Origin: Amycolatopsis saalfeldensis
GTDB taxonomy: Bacteria > Actinomycetota > Actinomycetes > Mycobacteriales > Pseudonocardiaceae
DNA: 64,000 nucleotides
Direction: 5' to 3'
NCBI RefSeq assembly: GCF_900110575.1
Contig: NZ_FOEF01000001.1
Location: 923,953 to 987,952 of the forward strand
Positions within the stretch are counted from its first letter, which is position 1. The number at the start of each line of letters is the position of its first letter. A program made the translations under genes and the position numbers. Under the pieces are notes generated by a model. The model searched no databases. It was not told the DNA's origin and saw nothing but the letters and a program-made list of their open reading frames with translations. Positions 8,780 through 17,385 of this stretch are shown piece by piece.

Positions 8780-10030
8780 ATGCGGTTCCAGCGGCAGCGC
8801 CTGTCCACCCCCGTGACCCCGTCACGGGCCGTGGAGCTGCTGTCCGCGTACGCGCTCGCGCACGGCCTGCCGCAGCCCGCGGCGCTGTGCGGCTCGTGGT
8901 TCGGCTCGACGGCGATCGTCGCGCCGTTCCCCGAGATCACCGCGGGCCCGTTCCCCACCGTGCTGCCGGAGGTCGAGGACGCCGTGCCCGGCTGTGTGGG
9001 CGGCGGCTGGTTCGGCTCCCTGTCCTATGACCTGGCGGACCCGTCCGGGCGCCGCGGGGCGCTGCCCGCCTCGGTGTGGGGGTGGGCGGACCACGTGCTG
9101 CGCTGGGATTCCGACGGGGTGTGCTGGTTCGAATCGCTCGCCGACCCCGGGCCACGGTTGTCCACTGTGGAGCGTGCACTGGCCGCACCAGCGAAGCTGT
9201 CTTGGTCAGCTTCGCGGTTGCACCGCCCCTCAGCGGCTTCGCACCAGCAGGCCGTGAAGGCGTGTGTGCACGAGATCGAGGCCGGTGAGCTGTTCCAGGC
9301 CAACGTCTGCTGCCGGTTCACCGGTGACTTCGCCGGGGAGCCGGCCGCGCTGTTCGCCGAAGGGGTCCGACGGCTGGCGCCGCGGCGGGCCGCGTACATC
9401 GCCGGCTCGTGGGGGTCGGTCGTGTCGCTTTCGCCGGAGCTGTTCCTGGAACGCCACGGCCGGCGCGTGCGGTCCAGGCCGATCAAGGGCACGCTCCCCC
9501 GCCGCGGCCCCGAGGACGACGGGAACGCGGCGCGGCTGCGGGATTCCGCCAAGGACGTCGCCGAGAACGTGATGATCACCGACCTGGTGCGCAACGACCT
9601 CGGCCGGGTCTGCGCGGTCGGCAGCGTGGTGGTGCCGGACCTGCTCGCGGTCCACCCGGCACCGGGCGTCTGGCATCTGGCGTCCACTGTGGAGGGACGG
9701 CTCGCGGACGGGGTGACCGACGAGGCGCTGCTGGCCGCGACGTTCCCGCCGGGCTCGGTGACCGGCGCGCCCAAGATCCGCGCGCTGGACCTGATCGCCG
9801 CGCTGGAGCCGGTTGCGCGCGGGGTCTACACCGGAGCCGTCGGACTGGCTTCGCCGCTGGCCGGGCTGGAGCTGAACGTCGCGATCCGGACGTTCGAGAT
9901 CCACGACGGCACCATCGAGCTGGGCGTCGGCGGCGGCATCACGGCCGATTCGGACAGTGCGGCGGAGTGGCAGGAGTGCCTGCACAAGGTCGCTCCGCTG
10001 GAACGGCTGCTGGCCACCCCGCCGCACTGA
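8780..10030 (+). CDS. pabB: Aminodeoxychorismate synthase component I / chorismate-binding enzyme
   Basis: Makes 4-amino-4-deoxychorismate from chorismate for folate synthesis. The 416-residue protein carries the chorismate-binding C-terminal half: SRPIKGTLPRRGPE, DLVRNDLGRVC, the HLASTVEGRL strand, GSVTGAPKIRAL and the final LGVGGGITADSD. A pabB also lies near metG and pmt in mycobacteria, which supports PabB over anthranilate or isochorismate synthase. A degenerate CACAAT lies 6 nt before the ATG. Converges on the next gene with 7 bp between stops and no terminator. Confidence 0.82.
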   Translation: MRFQRQRLSTPVTPSRAVELLSAYALAHGLPQPAALCGSWFGSTAIVAPFPEITAGPFPTVLPEVEDAVPGCVGGGWFGSLSYDLADPSGRRGALPASVWGWADHVLRWDSDGVCWFESLADPGPRLSTVERALAAPAKLSWSASRLHRPSAASHQQAVKACVHEIEAGELFQANVCCRFTGDFAGEPAALFAEGVRRLAPRRAAYIAGSWGSVVSLSPELFLERHGRRVRSRPIKGTLPRRGPEDDGNAARLRDSAKDVAENVMITDLVRNDLGRVCAVGSVVVPDLLAVHPAPGVWHLASTVEGRLADGVTDEALLAATFPPGSVTGAPKIRALDLIAALEPVARGVYTGAVGLASPLAGLELNVAIRTFEIHDGTIELGVGGGITADSDSAAEWQECLHKVAPLERLLATPPH

Positions 10031-10037
10031 GCCGTTG

Positions 10038-10997
10038 TCAGCGGGTGGGGTCGAGCAGGAGCTTGCCGATGGTGCCGCGCGAGCGGAGGGCTTCGTGCGC
10101 GCCGCGGGCGTCGGCGAGCGCGTACTCGCCGCCGGGGATCGCGCGGATGGCCCCGCCGGCGGCCAGGTCGAACAGCTCGGTGAGCGCGGTGCCGAAAACG
10201 TTGCCGGGCAGGCGGAAGACGTGCGGCAGCCACATGCCGGCGACCGTGGTGCTGTGGCCGAGCAGGTTGCGCGGCTCGACCGGCTTGGGCTGCTTGCGCC
10301 CGGCCATGCCGTAAAAAGCCAGGCGGCCGAACGGCGCGAGGGCCGTGAGGCTCTGGTCGGTGGTGGTCCCGCCGACCATGTCGAGCACCACGTCGACCCG
10401 CTTGCCGCCGTTGGCCTCCAGCAGAGTTTCGGTCATGTCCTCCGCGCGGGAGTCGACCGCGACGTCGGCGCCGAGTTCGAGGGCCAGCGCGCGCTTCTCG
10501 TCGCTGCTGGCGGTCGCGATCACGCGGCCCGCGCCCCACGCTTTGGCGAGCTGCACCGCGATCGTGCCCACCCCGCCGGCCGCGGCGTGCACGACCACGG
10601 ACTCACCGGCGTCGAGGTGGACGTTCTTGCGCAGCAGGATCCAGGCGGTGGCGCCCTGGACCAGCATGGACAAGGCGGTGAGGTCGTCGATGCCCTCGGG
10701 CAGCGGGAAGGCCATGGCTTCGGCGGCCACCGCGCGCTCCGCGTAGCCGCCCCCGCCGTTCAGCAGCGCGACGACCCGACGGCCGTCCGCCGTGCGCCCG
10801 ACCACCTCGCCGCCGGGGACCAGCGGCAGCTTGCTGGGCGCGAGGTAGGAGTTCTCCGCCTGGTGCGTGTCGGCGTAGTTCACCCCGATCCGCTCGACGT
10901 CGATCAGCACTTCACCGGGCCCGGCGACGGGGTCCGGCAGCTCGACGAGCTTGAGGACCTCGGGACCACCGAACTCGGTCACCTGAACTGCGCGCAT
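10038..10997 (-). CDS. NADPH:quinone oxidoreductase, zinc-free MDR family
   Basis: A 319-residue medium-chain reductase likely reducing quinones or enals with NADPH. It has the GroES-like N-terminal half (MRAVQVTEFGGPEVLKLVELPDP), no zinc-binding cysteines, and the Rossmann motif AAAGGVGTIAVQLAKAWGAGRVIATASS. The ATG at 10997 follows GAGGAGGAAG, an ideal ribosome site. It is divergent from a QsdR-type regulator across a 55-bp gap with an inverted repeat, so it is probably that regulator's target. Confidence 0.85.
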   Translation of the reverse strand: MRAVQVTEFGGPEVLKLVELPDPVAGPGEVLIDVERIGVNYADTHQAENSYLAPSKLPLVPGGEVVGRTADGRRVVALLNGGGGYAERAVAAEAMAFPLPEGIDDLTALSMLVQGATAWILLRKNVHLDAGESVVVHAAAGGVGTIAVQLAKAWGAGRVIATASSDEKRALALELGADVAVDSRAEDMTETLLEANGGKRVDVVLDMVGGTTTDQSLTALAPFGRLAFYGMAGRKQPKPVEPRNLLGHSTTVAGMWLPHVFRLPGNVFGTALTELFDLAAGGAIRAIPGGEYALADARGAHEALRSRGTIGKLLLDPTR

Positions 10998-11026
10998 CTT
11001 CGTCTTCCTCCTCGGCCACGGCTGAT

Positions 11027-11078
11027 GAGACACTCTGCCAGATGTCTCACCGATGCGACAGTACGTGATAACGTCTCA
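11027..11078. promoter_or_regulatory. Operator between quinone oxidoreductase and QsdR-type regulator
   Basis: GAGACA (11027-11032) and TGTCTC (11043-11048) form a perfect inverted repeat with a 10-bp centre. A third half-site, GTCTCA, follows at 11073-11078, inside the first codons assigned to the regulator, so the regulator may start further downstream. Confidence 0.6.
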
Positions 11079-11655
11079 CGCCATCGACACCCCACTCTCG
11101 CGCTCACTCGCCGCCCCGCGGCCCGACGCCGTGGCCGCCTTCCGCCTGGCGCGGACCTGGTTCCTGGCCGGGCGCCGGGTGGACATGCGCGAGCTGGCCG
11201 CTTCGCTGGGCGTCAGCCGCGCCACGCTGCACCGCTGGGTCGGCGGCCGCGACCAGCTGCTGGCGGAGGTCCTCTGGGCGGAAACGGCTTCGGTACTGGA
11301 CAACGTCTCGTTCACCGGCCGCGGCGCGGCGGGCATCGCGGACGCCATCGGCGCCTTCGTGCGCACGGTGAACGCTTCCGCGCCGTTCCGCTCGTTCCTC
11401 CAGCGGGAGCCGGAGCGGGCGCTGCGCCTGCTGACCACCAAGGCGAGCCTGGTGCAGTCGCGGACCATCGGAAAACTGGCGGGCCTGCTGTCGACGGAGG
11501 TCTCGGCGGGCCGCCTAACCACGCCGTTGCCGGTCGCGGACCTGGCCTACCTGCTGGTCCGCATCGGCGAGTCGTTCATCTACACCGACGTGATCACGGG
11601 CGAGGAGCCGGACGCGTCGAAGGCCCACGCCGCGGTGACCGCGCTGCTCTCGTAA
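11053..11655 (+). CDS. QsdR/TetR-type transcriptional regulator
   Basis: A 200-residue regulator with a TetR-like helix-turn-helix (MRELAASLGVSRATLHRWVGGRDQLLAEVLW) and a helical C-terminal half ending ALLS. The tryptophan in 'LHRWVGGRDQLL' in place of the usual tyrosine and the overall pattern recall the QsdR subgroup. Start assignment is uncertain because a likely operator half-site overlaps codons 7-9. Probably represses itself and the divergent oxidoreductase. Converges on rsmI with 6 bp between stops. Confidence 0.78.
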   Translation: MRQYVITSHAIDTPLSRSLAAPRPDAVAAFRLARTWFLAGRRVDMRELAASLGVSRATLHRWVGGRDQLLAEVLWAETASVLDNVSFTGRGAAGIADAIGAFVRTVNASAPFRSFLQREPERALRLLTTKASLVQSRTIGKLAGLLSTEVSAGRLTTPLPVADLAYLLVRIGESFIYTDVITGEEPDASKAHAAVTALLS

Positions 11656-11661
11656 ACCGGC

Positions 11662-12501
11662 TTACTTCCGCGAGGCGAGCACCGCGTCGTAAAGCTCCTT
11701 TTTGGACACTCCCGCCGCCTCGGCGACGTCGGCCGCCGCGGACTTCAGGCGTTCGCCGGCGGAGACGCGGGACGAGACCTCGCCGACGAGGTCGGAAACG
11801 CTCACCGCGCGGGGCGCCGCGCCCTCCAGCACCACCGTGATCTCGCCGCGGACGCCGTCGGCGGCCCACTCGGCCAACGAAGCCAGCGTGCCCCGCTTGA
11901 CCTCTTCGTACGTCTTGGTCAGCTCTCGGCAGACGGCGGCCCGCCGCGTGCCGCCGAGCGCGGCGGCGGCGTCGGCCAGCGTCGAGGCCACCCGGTGGGG
12001 CGACTCGAAGAACACGGCGGTCCGCGGCTCGGAAGCCAGCGAGGCCAGCCATTTCCCGCGTTCACCCGGCTTGCGCGGCGCGAAGCCCTCGAAGCAGAAC
12101 CGGTCGCACGGCAGTCCCGAGAGCGCCAGCGCCGTCGTCACCGCGGAAGGGCCGGGCAGGCAGGTCACCGGCAGGTCCTCGGCTACGCAGGCAGCTACCA
12201 GGCGGAAGCCCGGGTCGGACACGCTGGGCATTCCGGCATCGGTCACCAAAAGCACCGTTTCGCCCGCACGCAAGGATTCCAGCAGCTTCGGCAGACGCGC
12301 GGTCTCGACGTCTTCGTAGAAGCTCACCACGCGGCCGGACGGCGTCACGTTCAGCGCGGAGGCCAGCGTCCGCAGCCGGCGCGTGTCCTCGGCCGCGATG
12401 ACGTCCGCCGTGGCCAGCGCCGTGATCAGGCGCGAGGACGCGTCGCCGGTGTCGCCCAGCGGGGTCGCGGCGAGGACGAGCCGTCCGGGCGAAGTGGTCA
12501 T
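11662..12501 (-). CDS. rsmI: 16S rRNA (cytidine1402-2'-O)-methyltransferase
   Basis: RsmI methylates the ribose of C1402 in the decoding centre of 16S rRNA. The 279-residue tetrapyrrole-methylase-fold protein shows LVLAATPLGDTGDAS, the AEDTRRLRTL strand, VSFYEDVE, the SAM loop LVTDAGMPSVSDPGFRLV, CLPGPSAVTTALALSGLP, and GFAPRKPGERGKWL. The ATG at 12501 follows a TACGCT hexamer by 7 nt. Divergent from pmt, with which rsmI is also paired in mycobacteria; the two promoters lie face to back in about 50 bp. Confidence 0.95.
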   Translation of the reverse strand: MTTSPGRLVLAATPLGDTGDASSRLITALATADVIAAEDTRRLRTLASALNVTPSGRVVSFYEDVETARLPKLLESLRAGETVLLVTDAGMPSVSDPGFRLVAACVAEDLPVTCLPGPSAVTTALALSGLPCDRFCFEGFAPRKPGERGKWLASLASEPRTAVFFESPHRVASTLADAAAALGGTRRAAVCRELTKTYEEVKRGTLASLAEWAADGVRGEITVVLEGAAPRAVSVSDLVGEVSSRVSAGERLKSAAADVAEAAGVSKKELYDAVLASRK

Positions 12502-12508
12502 GACGGCC

Positions 12509-12514
12509 AGCGTA
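12509..12514 (-). promoter_or_regulatory. -10 element of rsmI (leaderless)
   Basis: TACGCT lies 7 nt before the rsmI ATG on the minus strand, with no Shine-Dalgarno. Confidence 0.55.
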
Positions 12515-12539
12515 ACGACGCCCGTCACAGCCGAGCCAC

Positions 12540-12545
12540 TAGTAT
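12540..12545 (+). promoter_or_regulatory. -10 element of pmt (leaderless)
   Basis: TAGTAT lies 8 nt before the GTG at 12554. It favours that GTG over the upstream in-frame ATG at 12500, which overlaps the rsmI start codon in a shared CATG. Confidence 0.55.
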
Positions 12546-12553
12546 CGGGCCCC

Positions 12554-14122
12554 GTGACCGCACTGCTGACCCGTCCCGACGACGAGAGCGTGCGGCCGGA
12601 CCCCCTCGACGCGCTCCGGCCGCCGACCGACCGCGAGGCCACCCTCCTCGGCCGCGGCATGCCGGCCGACCGGCTGCGCAGCTGGATCGTCACGCTGGTG
12701 CTGACGCTGATCGGCGGGTACGTCCGGCTGCAGAACCTCGGCGTCCCCACGGACCACGGCACCCCGGTCTTCGACGAAAAGCACTACGTGCCCCAGGCCG
12801 CGCAGATGCTGCGCAACGGCGGCTACGAGGACAACGCCGGCTACGAGCTGATCGTGCACCCGCCGCTGGCGAAGGACTTCATCGCGATCGGCGAATGGCT
12901 GTTCGGCTACAACGGCTGGGGCTGGCGGATCATGCCGGCGCTCGCCGGGACGCTGATCATCCTGCTCACCGTCCGCATCGCGCGGCGGCTCACCCGCTCG
13001 ACGCTGCTCGGCGGCATCGCGGGCGTGCTGGTGATCAGCGACGGCGTGCTGCACCTGCAATCGCGCATGGGCATGCTCGACATCTTCATCGCGCTGTTCG
13101 CGCTCGCCGCGTTCGCCTGCCTGCTCTGCGACCGCGACCAGGTGCGCCGGCGGCTCGCGGTCGCCGTGCGCGAGGGCTGGGCGACCGAGTCCCCGTGGGG
13201 CCCGAAGCTCGGCTTCCGCTGGTGGCGGTTCGCGACCGGCGTGATGATCGGCCTGACCTTCGGCGTCAAGTGGTCCGCCCTCTACTACATCGCGGCGTTC
13301 GGCCTGCTGACCGTGTTCTTCGACGTCGCGGCGCGGCGCGCGGCCGGCGTCGAGCGGCCGTGGGTCGGCACGATCCGGCGTGACGTCGCCCCGGCGCTCT
13401 GGGCGATCGTGGCCATCCCGGTGCTGATGTACCTGGCCGCGTTCTGGGCCTGGTTCGCCAGCGAGACGGCCACCGACCGGCACTACACCGAGATCAAGGA
13501 CATCGCGCCCGGCCTGTTCGCCTGGGTGCCGCCCGCGCTGCGGTCGCTCGGCGACTACACGCTGAACGTGCTGCACTTCCACGAAACCCTGCTCACGCCC
13601 AAGGACAACCCGCACCCGTGGGAGTCCAAGCCGTGGACGTGGCCGATGGGCCTGCGCCCGATGCTCTACTACTACGACGGCAACGTCACCGGCTGCGGCG
13701 AGTCCCGGTGCGTCGGCGCGACGATGCTGATCGGCACCCCGGCGATGTGGTGGGTCTCGCTGCCGATGCTCGGCTGGGGCCTGTGGCGCTGGTTCTTCCG
13801 CGCCGACTGGCGCTACGCCGCCGTGCTCGTCGGCTACTTCGCCGGCCTGCTGCCCTGGTTCACGAACATCGACCGGCAGATGTACTTCTTCTACGCGACT
13901 CCGATGGCGCCGTTCCTCGTGCTCGGGATCGTGCTCGTGCTGGGGCAGATCCTCGGCAGCGCGAAGCTCGGGTTCGAACGGCGAGGCACCGGTCTGCTCG
14001 TCGTCGCCCTGTACACCGGGCTGGTGGTGGCCAACTTCGCCTGGCTGTGGCCGATCCTGAACGGCGTGCCGATCACCAACGCCCAGTGGCAAGCCGAAAT
14101 GTGGCTGCCGTCCTGGCGTTGA
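12554..14122 (+). CDS. pmt: Protein O-mannosyltransferase (GT39 family)
   Basis: Transfers mannose from polyprenyl-phosphomannose to serine/threonine of exported proteins on the outer face of the membrane. The 522-residue multi-pass protein opens with a cytoplasmic tail, then the first membrane segment (LRSWIVTLVLTLIGGYVRL) followed by the conserved acidic loop PVFDEKHYVPQAAQML with the catalytic D-E pair. Later loops contain HPPLAKDFI, QSRMGMLDIF and the large central loop HPWESKPWTWPMGLRPMLYY. The start is the GTG 8 nt after TAGTAT. Divergent from rsmI. Confidence 0.93.
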   Translation: MTALLTRPDDESVRPDPLDALRPPTDREATLLGRGMPADRLRSWIVTLVLTLIGGYVRLQNLGVPTDHGTPVFDEKHYVPQAAQMLRNGGYEDNAGYELIVHPPLAKDFIAIGEWLFGYNGWGWRIMPALAGTLIILLTVRIARRLTRSTLLGGIAGVLVISDGVLHLQSRMGMLDIFIALFALAAFACLLCDRDQVRRRLAVAVREGWATESPWGPKLGFRWWRFATGVMIGLTFGVKWSALYYIAAFGLLTVFFDVAARRAAGVERPWVGTIRRDVAPALWAIVAIPVLMYLAAFWAWFASETATDRHYTEIKDIAPGLFAWVPPALRSLGDYTLNVLHFHETLLTPKDNPHPWESKPWTWPMGLRPMLYYYDGNVTGCGESRCVGATMLIGTPAMWWVSLPMLGWGLWRWFFRADWRYAAVLVGYFAGLLPWFTNIDRQMYFFYATPMAPFLVLGIVLVLGQILGSAKLGFERRGTGLLVVALYTGLVVANFAWLWPILNGVPITNAQWQAEMWLPSWR

Positions 14123-14123
14123 T

Positions 14124-14864
14124 TCACCTCGCGAAGTACGCGCCGGGGGTGACCCCGACCGAGCGCCGGAAGGCGGCCACGAAAGCGCTCGCCGACGCGT
14201 AACCGACGCGGTGCGCGACGGTGTCCATCGGCTGTCCCGCGGCCAGCAGCGGCAGCGAAGCGCGCAACCGCACCTGCGTGCGCCAGGTCCCGAACGTCAT
14301 CCGGCAGTCGCGGGTGAACGCGCGCGCCAGCGTCCGCTCACTGGCCCCGACGGCGCGGCCCAGCTCGGCGAGCCCACGGCGGTCCGCGGGATCGGCGAGC
14401 ACCACGGCCTCGACGTCACGGGCACGCGGGTCGAGCGGCGAAGGCACCACGATCGGCGCCACCTCAAGGGGTTCCAGCAGGTCGAAGGCCACGGCCTCGG
14501 CGCGGCGGCGCGGCTCGTCGGCCAGCCCGTCGGCCGAAAGGTGATCCAGCAGCTCCCGCAGCAGCGGCCGGACGGCGACGATCCGCGGCTCCGGCCAGCT
14601 GACCGGGCACCGCTTCGGCTCGGCGTAGATGCCGCGCAGCACCGCGTTGCCGACCGCGCCGGTGCGGTGTCGCACCCCGGCCGGCATCCACAGCGCACGG
14701 GTCGTCGGCAGCACCCAGTGCGCGTCGCCCACCGCGACCGCGAGGACCCCGCGCGCCGACCAGACCAGCTGGTGCACGGGGTGCTCGTGCCAGGGGAACC
14801 AGGCGCCGGCGGGCAGCGCGAGGTCGCCCAGCAGCATCGCACTCACTTGGCTGTCTGACGACAT
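14124..14864 (-). CDS. AraC-family transcriptional regulator with cupin sensor
   Basis: A 246-residue regulator with an N-terminal cupin-like sensor (HEHPVHQLVWSARGVLAV) and a C-terminal AraC DNA-binding domain (GLAELGRAVGASERTLARAF ... DTVAHRVGYASASAFVAAFRRSVGVTPGAYF). This compact form is common next to efflux pumps or small enzymes. The ATG at 14864 follows TAGGCT by 8 nt. It is divergent from a methyltransferase gene across 55 bp and is its likely controller. Confidence 0.87.
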   Translation of the reverse strand: MSSDSQVSAMLLGDLALPAGAWFPWHEHPVHQLVWSARGVLAVAVGDAHWVLPTTRALWMPAGVRHRTGAVGNAVLRGIYAEPKRCPVSWPEPRIVAVRPLLRELLDHLSADGLADEPRRRAEAVAFDLLEPLEVAPIVVPSPLDPRARDVEAVVLADPADRRGLAELGRAVGASERTLARAFTRDCRMTFGTWRTQVRLRASLPLLAAGQPMDTVAHRVGYASASAFVAAFRRSVGVTPGAYFAR

Positions 14865-14872
14865 GGCTTGAC

Positions 14873-14912
14873 AGCCTATTGCCTTACGGTCACGCCTGCC
14901 GGCTCCTAGCGT
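14873..14912. promoter_or_regulatory. Back-to-back leaderless promoters, AraC gene and methyltransferase
   Basis: Minus-strand TAGGCT (14878-14873) is 8 nt before the AraC ATG. Plus-strand TAGCGT (14907-14912) is 7 nt before the methyltransferase ATG at 14920. No strong -35 was recognised for either, which suits activator-dependent promoters. Confidence 0.55.
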
Positions 14913-14919
14913 GAGGGCC

Positions 14920-15501
14920 ATGCCGATGAACCTGGTCCACCGCAAGCTGTGCAGCTCGGACAAGTGGGCCGCGATGATCGCCTCGGTGCTGCCGGCGTGG
15001 CTCGCGCGCTTCGACCTCGGCGACGACGTCCTCGAGATCGGCCCCGGCTTCGGCGCGACCACTCAGGTGCTGCTCGACGTCCTGCCGAAGCTGACCGTGC
15101 TGGAAATCGACCACGCGTCCACCGAGCTGCTGCGCGGCAAGTTCGGTGACCGGGCCGAGGTGGTGGAGGGCAGCGGCGCCGAGATGCCGTTCGACACCGG
15201 CCGCTTCTCGGCCGTCGTGTGCTTCACGATGCTGCACCACGTGCCGACAACCGCCCTGCAGAACGCGATCTTCGGCGAGGCCGCCCGGGTCCTGCGCCCC
15301 GGCGGCACCTACTGCGGCACGGACAGCCAGCTCAGCTTCCGTTTCCGGCTGCTGCACCTAGGCGACACCATGAACGTCGTCGATCCGGCCACCCTGCCGC
15401 AGCGCCTCCGCACGGCCGGTTTCGAGCAGGTGAACGTGCAGCACAAACCCAAGGAACGGCTCGAGTTCTCCGCCGCCAAACCGGCTCAACGATGCGGCTG
15501 A
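14920..15501 (+). CDS. Class I SAM-dependent methyltransferase
   Basis: A 193-residue methyltransferase with the SAM glycine loop VLEIGPGFGATTQVLL, the acidic ribose-binding residue in TVLEIDHAS, motif GSGAEMPFDTGRFSAVVCFTMLHHVP and the post-motif EAARVLRPGGTYCGTDS. The pattern resembles small-molecule methylases of the UbiE/Methyltransf_11 type; the substrate is unknown. Start is the ATG 7 nt after TAGCGT; a GTG nine bases upstream is also in frame. Its last 16 bp overlap the end of the convergent kinase gene. Confidence 0.82.
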   Translation: MPMNLVHRKLCSSDKWAAMIASVLPAWLARFDLGDDVLEIGPGFGATTQVLLDVLPKLTVLEIDHASTELLRGKFGDRAEVVEGSGAEMPFDTGRFSAVVCFTMLHHVPTTALQNAIFGEAARVLRPGGTYCGTDSQLSFRFRLLHLGDTMNVVDPATLPQRLRTAGFEQVNVQHKPKERLEFSAAKPAQRCG

Positions 15502-17195
15502 CGCGGCACGATCTGCGTAACGGGCCCATCAGCAGACTTACCCGCCCGGCTCAACCAGCCCTCCACCTCACGCCGAACCGCCGCCAGCGTCGGACGGCGC
15601 CGCGGCTCCGGATCAAGTGACGCACCGAGAATGCGCGCGTGCGCAGAACGCCGCGGCAAATGCGTCACCGGGTCCGCGCGCGCGGCGGCCATCAGCGCCG
15701 CCATCGGGGTCTCGCGGGTCCCGCGCGGGGGCTGGCCCGACAGCGCGTAGCTGACTGTGGCGGCGAGCTGCCAGGCGTCCGACGCCGGGCTGGCCGGCGC
15801 GCCCATCGCTTGCTCCGGCGCGACGAAGTCGGGCGTGCCGATCATCATGCCGGTGGCCGTCATCTTGGAGTCGCCCTGGCTGCGGGCGATGCCGAAGTCG
15901 ATCAGGTGGGCCAGGCCGGCCGGGTCGAGGATCACGTTGGACGGCTTGATGTCGCGGTGCAGCACACCCTTCTCGTGGGCGGCGACCAGCGCGCCGGCCA
16001 TGGTGGCCCACAGCCGTCCGGCGGCGACGTCGTCGAGCGGGCCCTGGCCGTCGACCACCTCGGCGAGCGGGCGGCCCTCCAGGTACTCCATCACCAGGGC
16101 GAGCCCATCCGGCTCCTCGGCCAGGTCGTACACCTTCACGCAGTTCGGGTGGTTCACCACGGCGAGCGCGCGGGCCTCGCGCTGCATGCGCTCCTCGGTG
16201 TCGCGGTCCGGCGCGTGCGCGATCTTCAGCGCGACGGTGCGGTTCAGCTGGGTGTCGACGGCCTCCCAGACGGTGCCGAAGCCACCGTGGCCGAGCCGCC
16301 GGACGCGCCGGTAACGGCTGCCGCCGGCACCCCGCGAACCGGGCGGCGGCGGGATCGGGCCCGGCACCGCGGCCAGCCCCATCGGATCGGGCGCCGACGC
16401 GAGCGCGGTGGCCGGGTACGGCCGGTTCACCGGCGGCGGGGGCTGCTGCTGGGGCGGCGGTTGCTGCGCGACGGGCGGCCGCTCGGGCTCGCGCCGCGGC
16501 TCCGGCCGGTTGATCACCGACCACGGCGGCGGGCCGACCAGCCCCACCGGGATCAGGCCGAGCACGCTGAACGGCAGGAACCCGAGCCAGAAGTGCACGG
16601 CCGTGTTCGCCGACATCCCGACGCTAGCCAGCGCCATCACGACGAACGGGATCCAGAAGAACCGCGAAGGCCACTTCGGCCCACGCCGGAACGCGGTGCG
16701 TGCCTGCAGCATCACGAACAGCAGCGAGCCGACGGGCAGCACGGTGAACGCGAGCACGTACAGGCCGTAGGAAAGCTTGAGGCCCTTCGGGTAGAAGAGC
16801 GTCTCGAACACGTTGCTGCCCGCGCCGAGGTACTTCCCCTGCGAGCCGTCGATGAAGCAGAACGACTTGCCCATCGTGGAAACCTCGGCGTGCGAAAGGC
16901 CGCCGCTGCCGCCCGCGCTGATCGAGCGGAAGGTCTCGGAGATGCCGTTCGACAGCAGCCACGGCAGCAGCAGCACGGTCACGAAGCCGATCAGGCCGAA
17001 AACCGTCAGCGTGGTCGCGTCGTACCGGTTGCCGGTGCCCTTGCGGATGATGGCCACCACCAGCGCGCCGAGCGCGGGGAACAGCGCGACGAGCGCACCG
17101 GCTGTGGTCGTCGCCCAAACCCAGTCGCCCGGGCAGAAATCCGGGCCGAACAGGGTGTGCGCGAGCGAGAGCAGCGCGCTCGCGAATCCGTTCAC
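15486..17195 (-). CDS. Membrane-anchored Ser/Thr protein kinase with N-terminal multi-pass domain
   Basis: A 569-residue Hanks-type kinase in unusual order. Residues 1-225 hold about five membrane segments (near 30-50, 62-82, 143-163, 180-197 and 201-222) with a loop containing the lone cysteine of KSFCFIDGS. Next comes a proline/glutamine-rich linker (about 230-290), then the kinase at about 296-560: glycine loop LGHGGFGTVWEA, lysine in VALKIAH, HRDIKPSNVI, DFG in IDFGIARS, and APEQ. Most actinobacterial Pkn kinases are the reverse, kinase first and then one helix. The GTG at 17195 follows GAGGGG; upstream extensions lack support. Confidence 0.88.
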   Translation of the reverse strand: MNGFASALLSLAHTLFGPDFCPGDWVWATTTAGALVALFPALGALVVAIIRKGTGNRYDATTLTVFGLIGFVTVLLLPWLLSNGISETFRSISAGGSGGLSHAEVSTMGKSFCFIDGSQGKYLGAGSNVFETLFYPKGLKLSYGLYVLAFTVLPVGSLLFVMLQARTAFRRGPKWPSRFFWIPFVVMALASVGMSANTAVHFWLGFLPFSVLGLIPVGLVGPPPWSVINRPEPRREPERPPVAQQPPPQQQPPPPVNRPYPATALASAPDPMGLAAVPGPIPPPPGSRGAGGSRYRRVRRLGHGGFGTVWEAVDTQLNRTVALKIAHAPDRDTEERMQREARALAVVNHPNCVKVYDLAEEPDGLALVMEYLEGRPLAEVVDGQGPLDDVAAGRLWATMAGALVAAHEKGVLHRDIKPSNVILDPAGLAHLIDFGIARSQGDSKMTATGMMIGTPDFVAPEQAMGAPASPASDAWQLAATVSYALSGQPPRGTRETPMAALMAAARADPVTHLPRRSAHARILGASLDPEPRRRPTLAAVRREVEGWLSRAGKSADGPVTQIVPRQPHR

Positions 17196-17385
17196 CGCCT
17201 GGGTCCCCTCACTGTCGGTGTCGCCGTGGTACCGCTGCGCGGTGTGTTCCCCGCTGTCCAGCTTAGGACGCGCACGGGTTTCCCGAGGTTGCCGGGTCCG
17301 TTCGCCGCGACCGCCGATGAAACCTGCGTCACGCTGCCGAGGGGGCCATGATTGGAGCAGATCCGTCGACGAGGAGACACCGAGC

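Noticed and set aside
12500..12553. ATG at 12500 as the pmt start
   Set aside because: It overlaps the rsmI start codon and precedes the TAGTAT -10 that gives a leaderless start at 12554.
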